Notes: a model not told the origin generated them from the letters alone. A stretch of DNA of 64,000 bases from Thalassobellus citreus (GCF_044385915.1 NZ_JBISCC010000124.1:1-64000), one strand, 5' to 3'; numbered from the stretch's first letter, positions 43,088-52,131 are shown. Program-made: numbers and translations.

Positions 43088-44221
43088 ATGAACAAAACAG
43101 TAAAAATTATTTTAATATTAGTAGCCATTTTACTACTAGCATTTGTACTAAAGTATTTTAAAGATGCCAACTCTAAAAGTGTAGAAGATTTTAAAGTAGA
43201 AGCACCTTTTTATACGTCTATAAATACAAAAGCGGTAGCGACAGGAAAATTAAATCCAGAAGAAGAAATTGAATTAAAACCTCAAATCTCAGGTATTGTA
43301 GATGAAATTCTTGTAGAGGAAGGAGATCTTGTTAAAAAGGGTGATTTAATTGCTAAAATTAGAGTCGTACCTAACGAACAAAGCTTAGTAAGTGCAAAGA
43401 GTAGAATTTCATCATCTAAGTTATCTTTTGATAATGCTAAAACTTTATATGAAAGAAATAAGGCATTATTTGAAAAAGGTGTTATTTCTCAGCAAGATTT
43501 TGAAAACAGTGAGTTGTCTTTCAATCAAGCTAAAGAATCTTTAGGACAAGCTCAGAACGATTATCAAATTATAAAACGTGGATCTATTTCTGGCGGTAGT
43601 TCTGCAAACACAAATATTGTTGCTCAAATCCCTGGTACCATATTAGAAATTCCAGTTAGAGAAGGCGATCAAGTTATTCAAAGTAACAATTTTAATGCAG
43701 GAACAACCATTGCTACCATTGCAGATATGAGTCATATGATTTTTGAAGGTAAAGTTGATGAAGCTGAAGTTGGTAAACTTGAAGAAGGCAAAGATATTAT
43801 AGTGATACTTGGGGCTATAAATGACAAAGAGTTTCCAGCAAAATTAACCTTTGTTGCACCTAAAGGAATAGAAGAAAATGGAGCTGTACAGTTTACTGTT
43901 AAAGCAAACGTTACTATTGATGCTTCAACAAATGTAAGAGCAGGGTATAGTGCTAATGCCGAAATAGATATTGAAAGTAAAGACAGTGTTTTTGCTATTA
44001 AAGAAGCTTTACTTCAATATAATAGAATAACGGAAAAGCCTTTTGTTGAAGTACAAAAAGAAGATGGAAAATACGAAAAAGTAAATGTTAAGTTAGGATT
44101 GTCTGATGGAATTAATGTTGAAATAACAGAAGGTGTTGAAGAAGGTGATAAGATAAAAGTCTGGAACAAAGCTTCAAAGGATGATGAAGATGAAGACGAA
44201 AATAAAAGACGCAGAGATTAA
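43088..44221 (+). CDS. Periplasmic adaptor (HlyD/MacA family) of ABC efflux system
   Basis: 377 residues with an N-terminal membrane anchor (~5-22). A split lipoyl/barrel-sandwich hybrid has halves around PQISGIVDEILVEEGDLVKKGDLIAKI and QIPGTILEIPVREGDQV. A coiled-coil hairpin between them (~95-165) contains NAKTLYERNKALFEKGVISQQD. Beta-barrel and membrane-proximal domains follow. It joins the MacB permeases to the TolC channel encoded next. The C-terminus is very acidic then basic (DDEDEDENKRRRD). Confidence 0.94.
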   Translation: MNKTVKIILILVAILLLAFVLKYFKDANSKSVEDFKVEAPFYTSINTKAVATGKLNPEEEIELKPQISGIVDEILVEEGDLVKKGDLIAKIRVVPNEQSLVSAKSRISSSKLSFDNAKTLYERNKALFEKGVISQQDFENSELSFNQAKESLGQAQNDYQIIKRGSISGGSSANTNIVAQIPGTILEIPVREGDQVIQSNNFNAGTTIATIADMSHMIFEGKVDEAEVGKLEEGKDIIVILGAINDKEFPAKLTFVAPKGIEENGAVQFTVKANVTIDASTNVRAGYSANAEIDIESKDSVFAIKEALLQYNRITEKPFVEVQKEDGKYEKVNVKLGLSDGINVEITEGVEEGDKIKVWNKASKDDEDEDENKRRRD

Positions 44222-44237
44222 TTTTAGAAATCCTAAT

Positions 44238-45566
44238 ATGAAGAATTATTTTATTGTCATACTATTATTAATAAGTGTATCGTCATTTTCACAACAAAAA
44301 AAATGGACATTACAAGAGTGTGTAAATTATGCCCTTGAAAACAATATAAAAGTAAAGCAGGGAGAAAATACATTGTTAACTAACGAGCAAAATATTATTG
44401 CTTCAAAAGGTCAGTTTTTGCCATCTGTTAGTGGTAGTGCTGGATATAATTTGGGTGTTGGTACACAGCGAATTGATATAGGTCAAAGTCAAGTAGTTGT
44501 AGATAGAACAACTAATAGTGCAAGTTTTGGATTGGGTGCAAACCAAACAGTGTTTAACGGATTTAGATTAATGAATTTGTATAAACAATCTAAGTTAAAT
44601 TTAGAAATTAGTAAAATAGAATTAAATAGAATTAAGGATGATATTTCTTTAAACGTAGTAAATGCCTATTTAAATGTATTATTTAATAAAGAAAACCTTG
44701 AAACAGCTAATGCACAATTTAAGTTTAGTCAGCAACAATTAGATCAAGTAAAAAACTTAGTTGAATCAGGAGTACAACCTAGAGCAAATATTTATGATGC
44801 AGAAGCAACCTTAAGTGGTGATGCACAAAAGGTAACTATTGCTGAGAATAATTATGATTTGTCATTACTTACACTATCTCAACTATTACAAGTACCTTTT
44901 AATGGTTTTAATGTTGAAATTATAAATATAGATAGTCCTTCGGAATCATTATTATATAATAATATTACTCCAATTTTAGATTATGCAAACAAAAATAGAA
45001 ATGAAATTAAAGTAGCAGAAAAAAATATTGAAAATGCTCATTTAAATACTGAAATTTCTAAAAGTGGTTTTCTGCCTACAGTATCATTAGGATATGGTTT
45101 TAATACGAATGCATTTTATTCAAATTTAACTAAAAATGAAGAAGCTTTTTTAGATCAATTGAATAATCAAAAATCACATAGCGTTAATTTAAATGTAAAT
45201 ATTCCTATCTTTTCAAGGTTTCAAAACAAAACAGCTGTAGCTAAATCTAAAATTCAAGAAGAGAATAGTAAGTTAAGTTTAGATCAAGCAAAATTAGATT
45301 TAGAGTCTAATATACAGCGAGCATATACTGATGCACAAGCGGCATTAAAAGCTTTTTCTGCAGCAAAAAAATCGTTAGCATCACAAGAATTAGCCTTTAA
45401 TAATTCAAAAGAACGCTATGATATAGGAGTTATGACTTCTTTTGATTTAGATCAAGCTAGAGTGCGATTAATAAATGCGCAATCGTCTTTAATAAATGCT
45501 AAATATGATTTTGTTTTTAAAACCAAAGTTTTAGATTTTTACATGGGAAAATCGTTAACCAATTAG
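44238..45566 (+). CDS. TolC-family outer-membrane efflux protein
   Basis: 442 residues from the ATG at 44238, where a signal peptide begins (MKNYFIVILLLISVSSFSQ). An earlier in-frame ATG at 44181 overlaps the adaptor gene and adds 19 charged residues before the signal, so it is not chosen. Two outer-membrane efflux protein repeats are seen, each with long helices (LQECVNYALENNIKVKQGENTL; NVVNAYLNVLF; QAKLDLESNIQRAYTDAQAALKAF). It forms the outer duct of the tripartite pump and completes the five-gene operon. Confidence 0.93.
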   Translation: MKNYFIVILLLISVSSFSQQKKWTLQECVNYALENNIKVKQGENTLLTNEQNIIASKGQFLPSVSGSAGYNLGVGTQRIDIGQSQVVVDRTTNSASFGLGANQTVFNGFRLMNLYKQSKLNLEISKIELNRIKDDISLNVVNAYLNVLFNKENLETANAQFKFSQQQLDQVKNLVESGVQPRANIYDAEATLSGDAQKVTIAENNYDLSLLTLSQLLQVPFNGFNVEIINIDSPSESLLYNNITPILDYANKNRNEIKVAEKNIENAHLNTEISKSGFLPTVSLGYGFNTNAFYSNLTKNEEAFLDQLNNQKSHSVNLNVNIPIFSRFQNKTAVAKSKIQEENSKLSLDQAKLDLESNIQRAYTDAQAALKAFSAAKKSLASQELAFNNSKERYDIGVMTSFDLDQARVRLINAQSSLINAKYDFVFKTKVLDFYMGKSLTN

Positions 45567-45613
45567 ATTTTTTATTTTAACAAAATTGAAATCATAGTGA
45601 TATAGTTCTTTGG

Positions 45614-45646
45614 TTGAGGAAATATCAGAACAAAGTGATAGTTTTG
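45614..45646 (+). promoter_or_regulatory. Candidate promoter of tsaB
   Basis: TTG (45614-45616), 22-bp spacer, TAGTTTTG (45639-45646), matching TAnnTTTG; 22 bp before the tsaB ATG. Confidence 0.55.
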
Positions 45647-45668
45647 CATGGAATAATTTGAAGTTAAC

Positions 45669-46349
45669 ATGAGCACATTAATTCTTAGTATAGAAACAGC
45701 AACAACCAATTGTTCGGTATCACTTTCAAAAGACGGTGAAACAATTGTTTTAAAAGAAGATTACGATAAAGGCTATTCGCATGCCGAAAGATTGCATGTT
45801 TATATTGATGATATTTTAAAAGACGCTAAGGTTGATGCAAAAGATTTAGACGCTATAGCCATAAGTAAAGGCCCTGGGTCTTATACGGGCTTACGTATAG
45901 GCGTTTCATCGGCAAAAGGACTTTGTTTTGCTTTAGAAAAACCGTTAATATCGGTTTCTACACTAGAAGCTTTGGCGCACCAAGTGACATGTAATGATGG
46001 TGTTATTGTAGCCATGTTAGATGCTAGACGAATGGAAGTATATTCGGCTATATTCGATGCGAATTATAACCAAGTAAGAGATACAGAAGCACAAATTTTA
46101 GATGAAACATCTTTTACAGATTATCTTGAAAAAGGAAAGGTTTATTTTATAGGTAATGGTGTTGAAAAAACAAAAGGATTAATCAATCACCAGAATGCCA
46201 TTTTTATTGAAGATAAATTGCCATCTGCAAACGAAATGGGTTTATTAGCTTATAATAAATACAAAAAAAGCGACACCGAAGATGTCGCTTATTTTGAGCC
46301 TTATTATTTAAAAGATTTTGTGGCTTTAAAGCCAAAACCTAAAAATTAA
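45669..46349 (+). CDS. tsaB: tRNA threonylcarbamoyladenosine biosynthesis protein TsaB
   Basis: 226 residues. ASKHA-fold, with the diagnostic ILSIETATTNCSVSLSKDGE at the start, the GPGSYTGLRIGVSSAKGLCFAL loop, and MLDARRMEVYSAIF. TsaB is the non-catalytic partner of TsaD in making t6A37 on ANN-decoding tRNAs and is normally essential. The gene converges on mscS; the two stop codons overlap in a shared TTAA (46346-46349). Confidence 0.95.
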   Translation: MSTLILSIETATTNCSVSLSKDGETIVLKEDYDKGYSHAERLHVYIDDILKDAKVDAKDLDAIAISKGPGSYTGLRIGVSSAKGLCFALEKPLISVSTLEALAHQVTCNDGVIVAMLDARRMEVYSAIFDANYNQVRDTEAQILDETSFTDYLEKGKVYFIGNGVEKTKGLINHQNAIFIEDKLPSANEMGLLAYNKYKKSDTEDVAYFEPYYLKDFVALKPKPKN

Positions 46350-47161
46350 GCTTGTTTGTGTATTTCAACTTGGTGTGGGTAAGGAATTTCAATACCTGCA
46401 GTATCAAGTGCTTCTTTTACATTTTCGGTAACATCAAAGTATACATCCCAATAATCAGCAGCATTACACCAAGGTCTTACTGCAAAGTTTACTGAACTAT
46501 CTGCTAACTCAGATACATTAACAGTAGGTTCAGGTGTTTTTAAAACTTTAGGGTGCGATGTTAAAACATTCATTAGAACCTCTTTGGTTTTTTTAATATC
46601 AGAATCATAGCTAACACCAAACGTTAAATCTACACGACGCGTACCTTCAGTAGTATAATTAATAATATTTCCGTTTGATAATGATCCATTTGGAATGATG
46701 ATTTCTCTATTTGATAAGCCCGTAAGTTTGGTTGTAAAAATTTCAATTTCTTTAACAACACCAAGTTCTCCTTGAGCTTCAATTAAATCACCAATTTTAA
46801 TAGGTTTAAAAATCATGATTAAAACACCACCTGCAAAATTACCTAACGAACCTTGTAATGCCATACCAATTGCTAAACCAGCAGCAGCTAAAATAGCAGC
46901 AAACGAAGTGGTTTCTACTCCCATAGTACCAAGTACTACAACAATTAAAACGATTTTTAAAATCCAACTTAATAAGTTTAATAAAAATTTTTGTAAGCTT
47001 TCGTCATAGTCTTTTTTAGACATTAATTTTTTGGTGGTTTTTATAAGTTTTTTTATAACCCATGAACCAATAATCCAAATAACAATAGCTCCAATAATTT
47101 TTAGCCCATATTGCAATGCAAGTTCAATCCATTTTTCTGTGTCAATGTTTTCTAAATTCAT
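46346..47161 (-). CDS. Small-conductance mechanosensitive channel, MscS family
   Basis: 271 residues, three N-terminal membrane segments and a cytoplasmic vestibule. The pore-lining helix region is FAAILAAAGLAIGMALQGSLGNFAGGVLIM, rich in Ala/Gly as in MscS TM3. Next come the signature KPIKIGDLIE and IIIPNGSLSNGNIINYT. It opens under membrane tension to release solutes during hypo-osmotic shock. Its stop overlaps the tsaB stop; the DUF1304 gene upstream on the same strand is 85 bp away with a -7 box between, so it is probably its own transcript. Confidence 0.95.
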   Translation of the reverse strand: MNLENIDTEKWIELALQYGLKIIGAIVIWIIGSWVIKKLIKTTKKLMSKKDYDESLQKFLLNLLSWILKIVLIVVVLGTMGVETTSFAAILAAAGLAIGMALQGSLGNFAGGVLIMIFKPIKIGDLIEAQGELGVVKEIEIFTTKLTGLSNREIIIPNGSLSNGNIINYTTEGTRRVDLTFGVSYDSDIKKTKEVLMNVLTSHPKVLKTPEPTVNVSELADSSVNFAVRPWCNAADYWDVYFDVTENVKEALDTAGIEIPYPHQVEIHKQA

Positions 47162-47188
47162 ATAAATTTTAAAGTTAAATTAGATATA

Positions 47189-47196
47189 CAAAATTA
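47189..47196 (-). promoter_or_regulatory. Candidate -7 box for mscS
   Basis: On the minus strand this reads TAATTTTG, matching TAnnTTTG, 27 bp before the mscS start. No clear -33 element. Confidence 0.45.
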
Positions 47197-47246
47197 AAAC
47201 TATTATAATTTTTAGCCTTGAAAATTCTACTAAAAAAAACAGCTTA

Positions 47247-47582
47247 TTAAAGCGAATATAGCAGGAACGGCTTGTATATAAATAGTTTAATTTGCTTTGT
47301 GGAATAAGACCCATAAATACCTGCGATAGTCACACAAATAAGAAAAAATATAGCAATTTTTATATCATTTTGAATGATAGCGAATATTAAGCCTGTAGCT
47401 AAAAAGCCATTATACAAACCTTGGTTAGCTGCCAATACTTTTGTTTGTTCTGCAAACTCTTTAGATTTTAACCCAAATGATTTCATGCCTTTTGGTTTGG
47501 TCCATAAAAACATTTCCAATATTAAAAAGTAAAAATGTTCTAAAGCAACTAAGGCTATTAAAAAGATGGTTATTGTATTCAT
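47247..47582 (-). CDS. DUF1304 membrane protein with probable 3' frameshift
   Basis: 111 residues as read, with four hydrophobic segments. Family hallmarks are VALEHFYFLILEMFLW and FAEQTKVLAANQGLYNGFLA. The last ~12 residues (IYKPFLLYSL) do not look like the family. Reading the other frame after the AAA run at 47280-47282 gives YIQAVPAIFALISCFF before a stop near 47230, very close to the usual DUF1304 ending (Q-G-x-P-A-I-x-A-L-I). One missing base in the homopolymer would explain this. The start overlaps the end of the DUF255 gene by 4 bp. Function of the family is unknown. Confidence 0.85.
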   Translation of the reverse strand: MNTITIFLIALVALEHFYFLILEMFLWTKPKGMKSFGLKSKEFAEQTKVLAANQGLYNGFLATGLIFAIIQNDIKIAIFFLICVTIAGIYGSYSTKQIKLFIYKPFLLYSL

Positions 47583-49681
47583 TCTTTTAATAATTTTATA
47601 GCTTGGTTTACTTCAGAAACTGGGAGTTTACAGGCTCTGTTTACACATACGTAAATAAAGGTTTCGTTTGGAGAAAATCTGTTTTCTAATAGAGGCATTT
47701 TACTTTCTGAAGAACTTCCTGCAATAAGTTTATTAGGAATATAGGTTTTGTTTAACTCCATTATTTTTTGTTTTGCATCATTTCCAACAATGGCTACTTC
47801 GTAATAAGGATTCGTATAGTTTAACATTAAATCTAACCAATTAGAATATCCCGATGGGTATTCTAGTATTTCTGGTTTCACATTATTTAACATGGTCATG
47901 GCGGTTTTTGAGAAGTGTTCGTTATCAAAGTAATGCGATAACTTAAATAGATTTTTAGCCATGATAGAATTACTAGCAGGAATCACATTATCTCTATATT
48001 CAATACTTCTAGAAACTAAAGATTTATCTTGATTAGAAGTAAAAAAGAACATATTGCTATTGGCATCATAAAAATGATCGAATGTGTAGTTTGATAAATC
48101 TCTAGCGGTGTTAAGCCATGTTTCATTTAGAGTGTTTTCATAAAGTGAAATAAATGCATCAATAGTAGCAGCATAATCTTCTAAATATCCATTTATGGCA
48201 CTTTTACCATCTTTGTAACTGTGGTTTAATCCGCCGTCTTCTCGCAATTGATTCTTAATAATAAAGTTGGCATTCTTTTCTGCAGTAGCTAAATAATCGT
48301 TATTTTCTAATACGCGATAAGCATCTATATAACCTTTAAGCATTAAAGCATTCCAAGAAGTTAGTGTTTTATCATCTAATCTAGGTTTTGCTCTTTTATT
48401 TCGTTCTTTTAAAAGTGTAGATTTCCATTCTTTTACTTTTTCATTTAAAAAGGTATTGGATATGCTATGTTTTTTTATGATTGAAGCATCATTGTCTTTT
48501 CTAATTAAAACATAATTATCAGCTTCCCAGTGTCCGTAATCATTAATGTTGTAATAGTCAGCAAATAATTCATAATCATCTTTTAAAATGACCTTTAAAG
48601 TGTTTTTAGTCCAAACATAAAAAGCACCTTCTTCAAGATGACCTTCTGTATTATTGCTATCGGCGTCTAAAGAAGAGTAAAAAGCGCCGTTCTCTGTCGT
48701 CATATCACGCTCAATATACTCTAGAGTTTGAGTAACAATATCTTTATACAATTCATTTTTAGTGATGAGGTAAGCATCTGCATACAAGCTAACTAATTGC
48801 GCATTGTCGTAAAGCATTTTCTCGAAATGTGGCACATGCCATTTAGTATCGGTTGAGTATCTAGAAAAGCCACCACCAACTTGATCAAAAACACCTCCAT
48901 GAGCCATTTTTGTAAGGGTTAGGTTTACGTAGGTTTGTAATTCTTCGTTATTATTTTGATAAGCTTGCCTTAATAAAAAATGATAATTATTAGGCATCAT
49001 AAATTTAGGCGATCTGTTGGCGCCTCCCAAATTGTTGTCAAATTCTTTAGACCAATTATTAACAGCAGAATCAATATCATTTTTTTCGAAAACAGGTTCG
49101 TCTGTATTTAATTCAACAACATCTAGCGATTTAATACCTTGTTCTAATTTATCGGCATATTCATAAAGTTTTTCAGGCTTTTCAGTATATAATTTTGAAA
49201 TTTTATCTAAAGCATCTAGCCATTGTTCTTTCTTAAAATAAGTACCTCCCCAAACAGGTCTACCATCAGGTAAGGCAATAACATTCATTGGCCAACCGCC
49301 GCTTCCTGTCATGAGTTGAACAGCACTCATATAAACCTGATCTACATCCGGACGTTCTTCTCTATCTACTTTTATATTAATAAAGTTTTTGTTCATTACT
49401 TGGGCTACTAAGCTATCTTCAAAGCTTTCATGTTCCATAACATGGCACCAATGGCAAGCTGCATAACCAACACTAATGAGTATTAATTTTTTATCAGCTT
49501 TTGCTTTTTCTAAAGTTTTATCGTTCCAAGCATTCCAGTTTACAGGATTGTGAGCGTGTTGTAATAAATACGGACTGGTTTCATTTATAAGATCGTTGGT
49601 GTATTTATGATCCATTGATTTTGAATTTTGCCCGTTACAGCTAATAAGGACTGCTAATAATAGTAATTGTAAATACTTCAT
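47579..49681 (-). CDS. DUF255/YyaL-type thioredoxin-domain lipoprotein
   Basis: 700 residues. A lipoprotein signal has its lipobox Cys at C15 (VLISC). The N-terminal thioredoxin-like domain (~25-190) contains LINETSPYLLQHAHNPVNWNAW and the redox motif C76-H-W-C79 in YAACHWCHVMEHESF. The remainder is an (alpha/alpha)6 barrel of the N-acylglucosamine-epimerase/glucosidase type (WHVPHFEKMLYDNAQL, TSWNALMLKGY). The family is widespread (YyaL, human SSP411), but its reaction is not known. The lipid anchor puts this one in the cell envelope. It is coupled to the DUF1304 gene by a 4-bp overlap. Confidence 0.93.
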   Translation of the reverse strand: MKYLQLLLLAVLISCNGQNSKSMDHKYTNDLINETSPYLLQHAHNPVNWNAWNDKTLEKAKADKKLILISVGYAACHWCHVMEHESFEDSLVAQVMNKNFINIKVDREERPDVDQVYMSAVQLMTGSGGWPMNVIALPDGRPVWGGTYFKKEQWLDALDKISKLYTEKPEKLYEYADKLEQGIKSLDVVELNTDEPVFEKNDIDSAVNNWSKEFDNNLGGANRSPKFMMPNNYHFLLRQAYQNNNEELQTYVNLTLTKMAHGGVFDQVGGGFSRYSTDTKWHVPHFEKMLYDNAQLVSLYADAYLITKNELYKDIVTQTLEYIERDMTTENGAFYSSLDADSNNTEGHLEEGAFYVWTKNTLKVILKDDYELFADYYNINDYGHWEADNYVLIRKDNDASIIKKHSISNTFLNEKVKEWKSTLLKERNKRAKPRLDDKTLTSWNALMLKGYIDAYRVLENNDYLATAEKNANFIIKNQLREDGGLNHSYKDGKSAINGYLEDYAATIDAFISLYENTLNETWLNTARDLSNYTFDHFYDANSNMFFFTSNQDKSLVSRSIEYRDNVIPASNSIMAKNLFKLSHYFDNEHFSKTAMTMLNNVKPEILEYPSGYSNWLDLMLNYTNPYYEVAIVGNDAKQKIMELNKTYIPNKLIAGSSSESKMPLLENRFSPNETFIYVCVNRACKLPVSEVNQAIKLLKE

Positions 49682-49710
49682 GGTTTCAAAGTTAGCGAAA
49701 TTTAGGTATA

Positions 49711-49741
49711 AAAAAAGCGTTCAGTTTATGAACGCTTTTTT
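49711..49741. terminator. Terminator after the dodecin gene
   Basis: 13-bp stem: six As plus GCGTTCA (49711-49723) / TGAACGC plus six Ts (49729-49741), 5-nt loop. On the minus strand it ends dodecin transcription; the A/T flanks would also work in the other direction. Confidence 0.8.
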
Positions 49742-49759
49742 ATGATTTTTTATAAGTAG

Positions 49760-49960
49760 TTATTCTACTTCAAAAGTGATTTTTAAATTCACTCTAAATT
49801 CTGTTACTTCTCCGTCTTTTACACTAGCACTTTGATCTTGAACATATACAGAACGAATATTTTTTAAACTTTTAGAAGCGTGCTTTACTCCTTTTTTAGT
49901 AGCATCTTCCCAACTTTTTTCTGAATTAGATAAAATCTCTATTACTTTTAATACTGCCAT
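49760..49960 (-). CDS. Dodecin family flavin-binding protein
   Basis: 66 residues, typical dodecin length. The fold is one helix on a three-stranded sheet: MAVLKVIEILSNSEKSWEDA, then GVKHASKSLKNIRSVYVQDQSA, then FRVNLKITFEVE. Dodecins form hollow dodecamers that store or buffer flavins. The flavin-stacking Trp of the family appears as W17 in SEKSWEDA. It is a single-gene unit between two terminators. Confidence 0.92.
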   Translation of the reverse strand: MAVLKVIEILSNSEKSWEDATKKGVKHASKSLKNIRSVYVQDQSASVKDGEVTEFRVNLKITFEVE

Positions 49961-49984
49961 AATTTCTGCTTTTAATTATTAAAA

Positions 49985-50010
49985 TTAAAGTCTCTTTTGT
50001 TAGAGACAAC
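49985..50010 (-). terminator. Probable terminator of the Nfu gene
   Basis: GTCTCT (49990-49995) / AGAGAC (50002-50007) around a 6-nt loop; on the minus strand it is followed by TTTAATTTT. 44 bp beyond the Nfu stop. Confidence 0.5.
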
Positions 50011-50050
50011 TTCTTTTTTGACACATTAAAAAGTAAAAAGTCACATTGTC

Positions 50051-50953
50051 TTAGCCATTAATAGCTTCAACGGTTTCTATTTTACCAGGTAGCATTTGTT
50101 TTAAAGTGTTTTCTATTCCGCTTTTTAAAGTATATGTAGATGATGGACAACCACTACAAGCACCTTGAAGCATCACACTTACATTTTTACTTTTGGCATC
50201 ATAAGATATAAATTGAATATTTCCACCATCAGTTGCTACCGCTGGTCTTACATATTCTTCAAGTATATTTATTATTTCTTTAGATGTATCATCAAGACTT
50301 TCAAAATGAGAATCTATATGTGTTTCTGTCTTTTTAAGCGTTTCAGCTGCTTCAGGTAATACAATATCTTTTCCTTCTTCTATATAACTTCTAATAAATT
50401 CGCGAAGTTCTATTGTAATATCTTGCCATTCTGCTATATCGTATTTAGTAATAGACACGTAATTCTCATCAATAAATACGCTTTTTACAAACGGAAAGTG
50501 AAATAATTCCGTAGCAAGTGGCGATAATTTAGCATTATCAATTGAGGTAAATTCAAAAAGTGCTGTTACTATCTTTTTATTTGCAACAAATTTCATTACC
50601 GATGGATTCGGAGTGCTTTCAGCATATACTGTTACAGCTGTTTTCTTAGTTTCAGCTGTGTTTTCAACTACGATGCCACCATCATTTAAATAGGCTTCAA
50701 TTTGTTCAGCAACTTCATTTTTTACATCGTTCCATTCAACAATATCATAGCGTTCTACAGCTATAAAATTTCCAGAGATATAAACCTTTTTTACAAATGG
50801 TAAATAGAATAATTGTTGTGCTAAAGGCGATGTTTTAGCTTCGTCTATATTATTAAATTCAAAGCTTTGATGTTGCGTTATAAATTGATTTATTTCAAAC
50901 TTTATTATGGCATTATTGGTTGTTTCTTTAACAGAAACCTTGAAAGTGTTCAT
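50051..50953 (-). CDS. NifU/Nfu-type Fe-S scaffold with duplicated Nfu N-domain
   Basis: 300 residues. Two Nfu N-terminal domains in tandem (~10-97 and ~108-200), each with the pattern SPLAxxLFxxPFVKxVxI and ..YDIxEWxD. The C-terminal NifU domain (~222-300) holds VRPAVATDGGNIQF and the cluster ligands C266 and C269 (GACSGCPSS). Nfu proteins carry Fe-S clusters to target enzymes, for example QueG in this window or lipoate synthase. Usually one N-domain is present; the doubling looks like an internal duplication, which I believe recurs in Bacteroidota. Confidence 0.93.
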   Translation of the reverse strand: MNTFKVSVKETTNNAIIKFEINQFITQHQSFEFNNIDEAKTSPLAQQLFYLPFVKKVYISGNFIAVERYDIVEWNDVKNEVAEQIEAYLNDGGIVVENTAETKKTAVTVYAESTPNPSVMKFVANKKIVTALFEFTSIDNAKLSPLATELFHFPFVKSVFIDENYVSITKYDIAEWQDITIELREFIRSYIEEGKDIVLPEAAETLKKTETHIDSHFESLDDTSKEIINILEEYVRPAVATDGGNIQFISYDAKSKNVSVMLQGACSGCPSSTYTLKSGIENTLKQMLPGKIETVEAING

Positions 50954-50969
50954 TTTAACTAATTTTTTA

Positions 50970-50977
50970 CAAAAATA
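50970..50977 (-). promoter_or_regulatory. Candidate -7 box for the Nfu gene
   Basis: Minus-strand TATTTTTG matches TAnnTTTG, 16 bp before the start codon. The -33 element is not evident. Confidence 0.45.
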
Positions 50978-51126
50978 CTAAAAGAAAACTTTAGATATCC
51001 ATATATTTGAGTTTTGTTGCCCTTTTTAAAGGTTGAAAATAACGAGCTAACCTTTATTGTTTTTATGTGTAATTTTTTAATAATCAAGACGTTTATATAA
51101 AACCTAACCTACCTTGTTATAAGTTT

Positions 51127-52131
51127 ATGAAGTTAAAAAATGTTTTTCTACTAGCTATAGCAGTGTTCTTAACAAACATTGCATTTTCCCAAGAGGGATT
51201 GCCTATCTATACAGATTATCTTACAGATAATTACTATTTAATTCATCCATCTATGGCTGGTGCTGCAAATTGTTCTAAAGTAAGATTAACAGCTCGCCAA
51301 CAATGGTTTGGACAGGATGATGCACCCAAGCTTTTAACAATGAACATTAATGGTAGAATAGGAGATTCTCCTTCTGGAATTGGAGGTATCTTATATACTG
51401 ATAAAAATGGGTATCACTCACAATCTGGAGCATATTTTACCTATGCACATCATTTAATGTTTTCTAGAAGTACAGCAGATTTAAATATGCTTTCTTTTGG
51501 TTTAAGCGCTGGTGTTATTCAATATAAACTAGATGAAACTACTTTTTTGTTTGATGGACCAGATCCAATTATTGAAGGTATTGTACAAAGTGCTACAAAC
51601 TTTAATATAGATTTCGGGTTCTCATACAATTACTTAGATTATTATGTACATGGTACAGTAAAAAATGTGCTTAAAAATGCTGGCGTTAATAACGATATAG
51701 AAATTACTAGTAATTTGAGACGTTATTTACTTTCTGTAGGAGGTGTTTTTGGGAAGTTTGGAAGTACATGGAGTTATGAACCTTCTATAATGTTTCAATA
51801 TAAAGATGGAACAAAAGAAGCTTCTATAGATTTTAATGCCAAAGCATACAAACAAATGGATTTTGGAAAGATTTGGGGCGGATTGTCATATAGAACAAGT
51901 TTTGATGGTGCTCAATTTTTAACTAGTTCAGGAGCTGTTGATAGTCAAAAATTGCAGCAAATAACACCAATTATTGGAGTAAATTATAATGAGTTTATGT
52001 TTGCTTACAACTATACCTATCAAAATAATTCTGTAGTATTTACTAGTGGTGGCTTCCATCAATTTACTTTAGGGTATAATTTTGCTTGTAAGCGAGAAAA
52101 GTATAGCTGTAATTGTCCTGCTGTAAATTAA
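51127..52131 (+). CDS. Type IX secretion PorP/SprF family protein (orphan)
   Basis: 334 residues. Signal peptide ends NIAFSQ. The mature start EGLPIYTDYLTDNYYLIHPSMAGAANC is the SprF-like form of the family N-terminus, followed by RLTARQQWFGQDDAPKLLTMNING. The rest is a predicted barrel of about 14 strands. The last residues are cysteine-rich (FACKREKYSCNCPAVN), not seen in the paralogue at 2005-2964. No CHU_C cargo gene is adjacent, so its partner protein must be encoded elsewhere. Confidence 0.9.
   Translation: MKLKNVFLLAIAVFLTNIAFSQEGLPIYTDYLTDNYYLIHPSMAGAANCSKVRLTARQQWFGQDDAPKLLTMNINGRIGDSPSGIGGILYTDKNGYHSQSGAYFTYAHHLMFSRSTADLNMLSFGLSAGVIQYKLDETTFLFDGPDPIIEGIVQSATNFNIDFGFSYNYLDYYVHGTVKNVLKNAGVNNDIEITSNLRRYLLSVGGVFGKFGSTWSYEPSIMFQYKDGTKEASIDFNAKAYKQMDFGKIWGGLSYRTSFDGAQFLTSSGAVDSQKLQQITPIIGVNYNEFMFAYNYTYQNNSVVFTSGGFHQFTLGYNFACKREKYSCNCPAVN

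Noticed and set aside
42592..43170. 192-residue open frame on the minus strand
   Set aside because: It lies antisense to the second MacB permease and the start of the adaptor gene; composition is low-complexity Ile/Ala/Asn and there is no domain.
49687..49694. TAACTTTG on the minus strand as the promoter of the DUF255 gene with a leaderless mRNA
   Set aside because: The -7 box matches, but there is no -33 element, and the predicted start would fall at the start codon; evidence is too thin to annotate.
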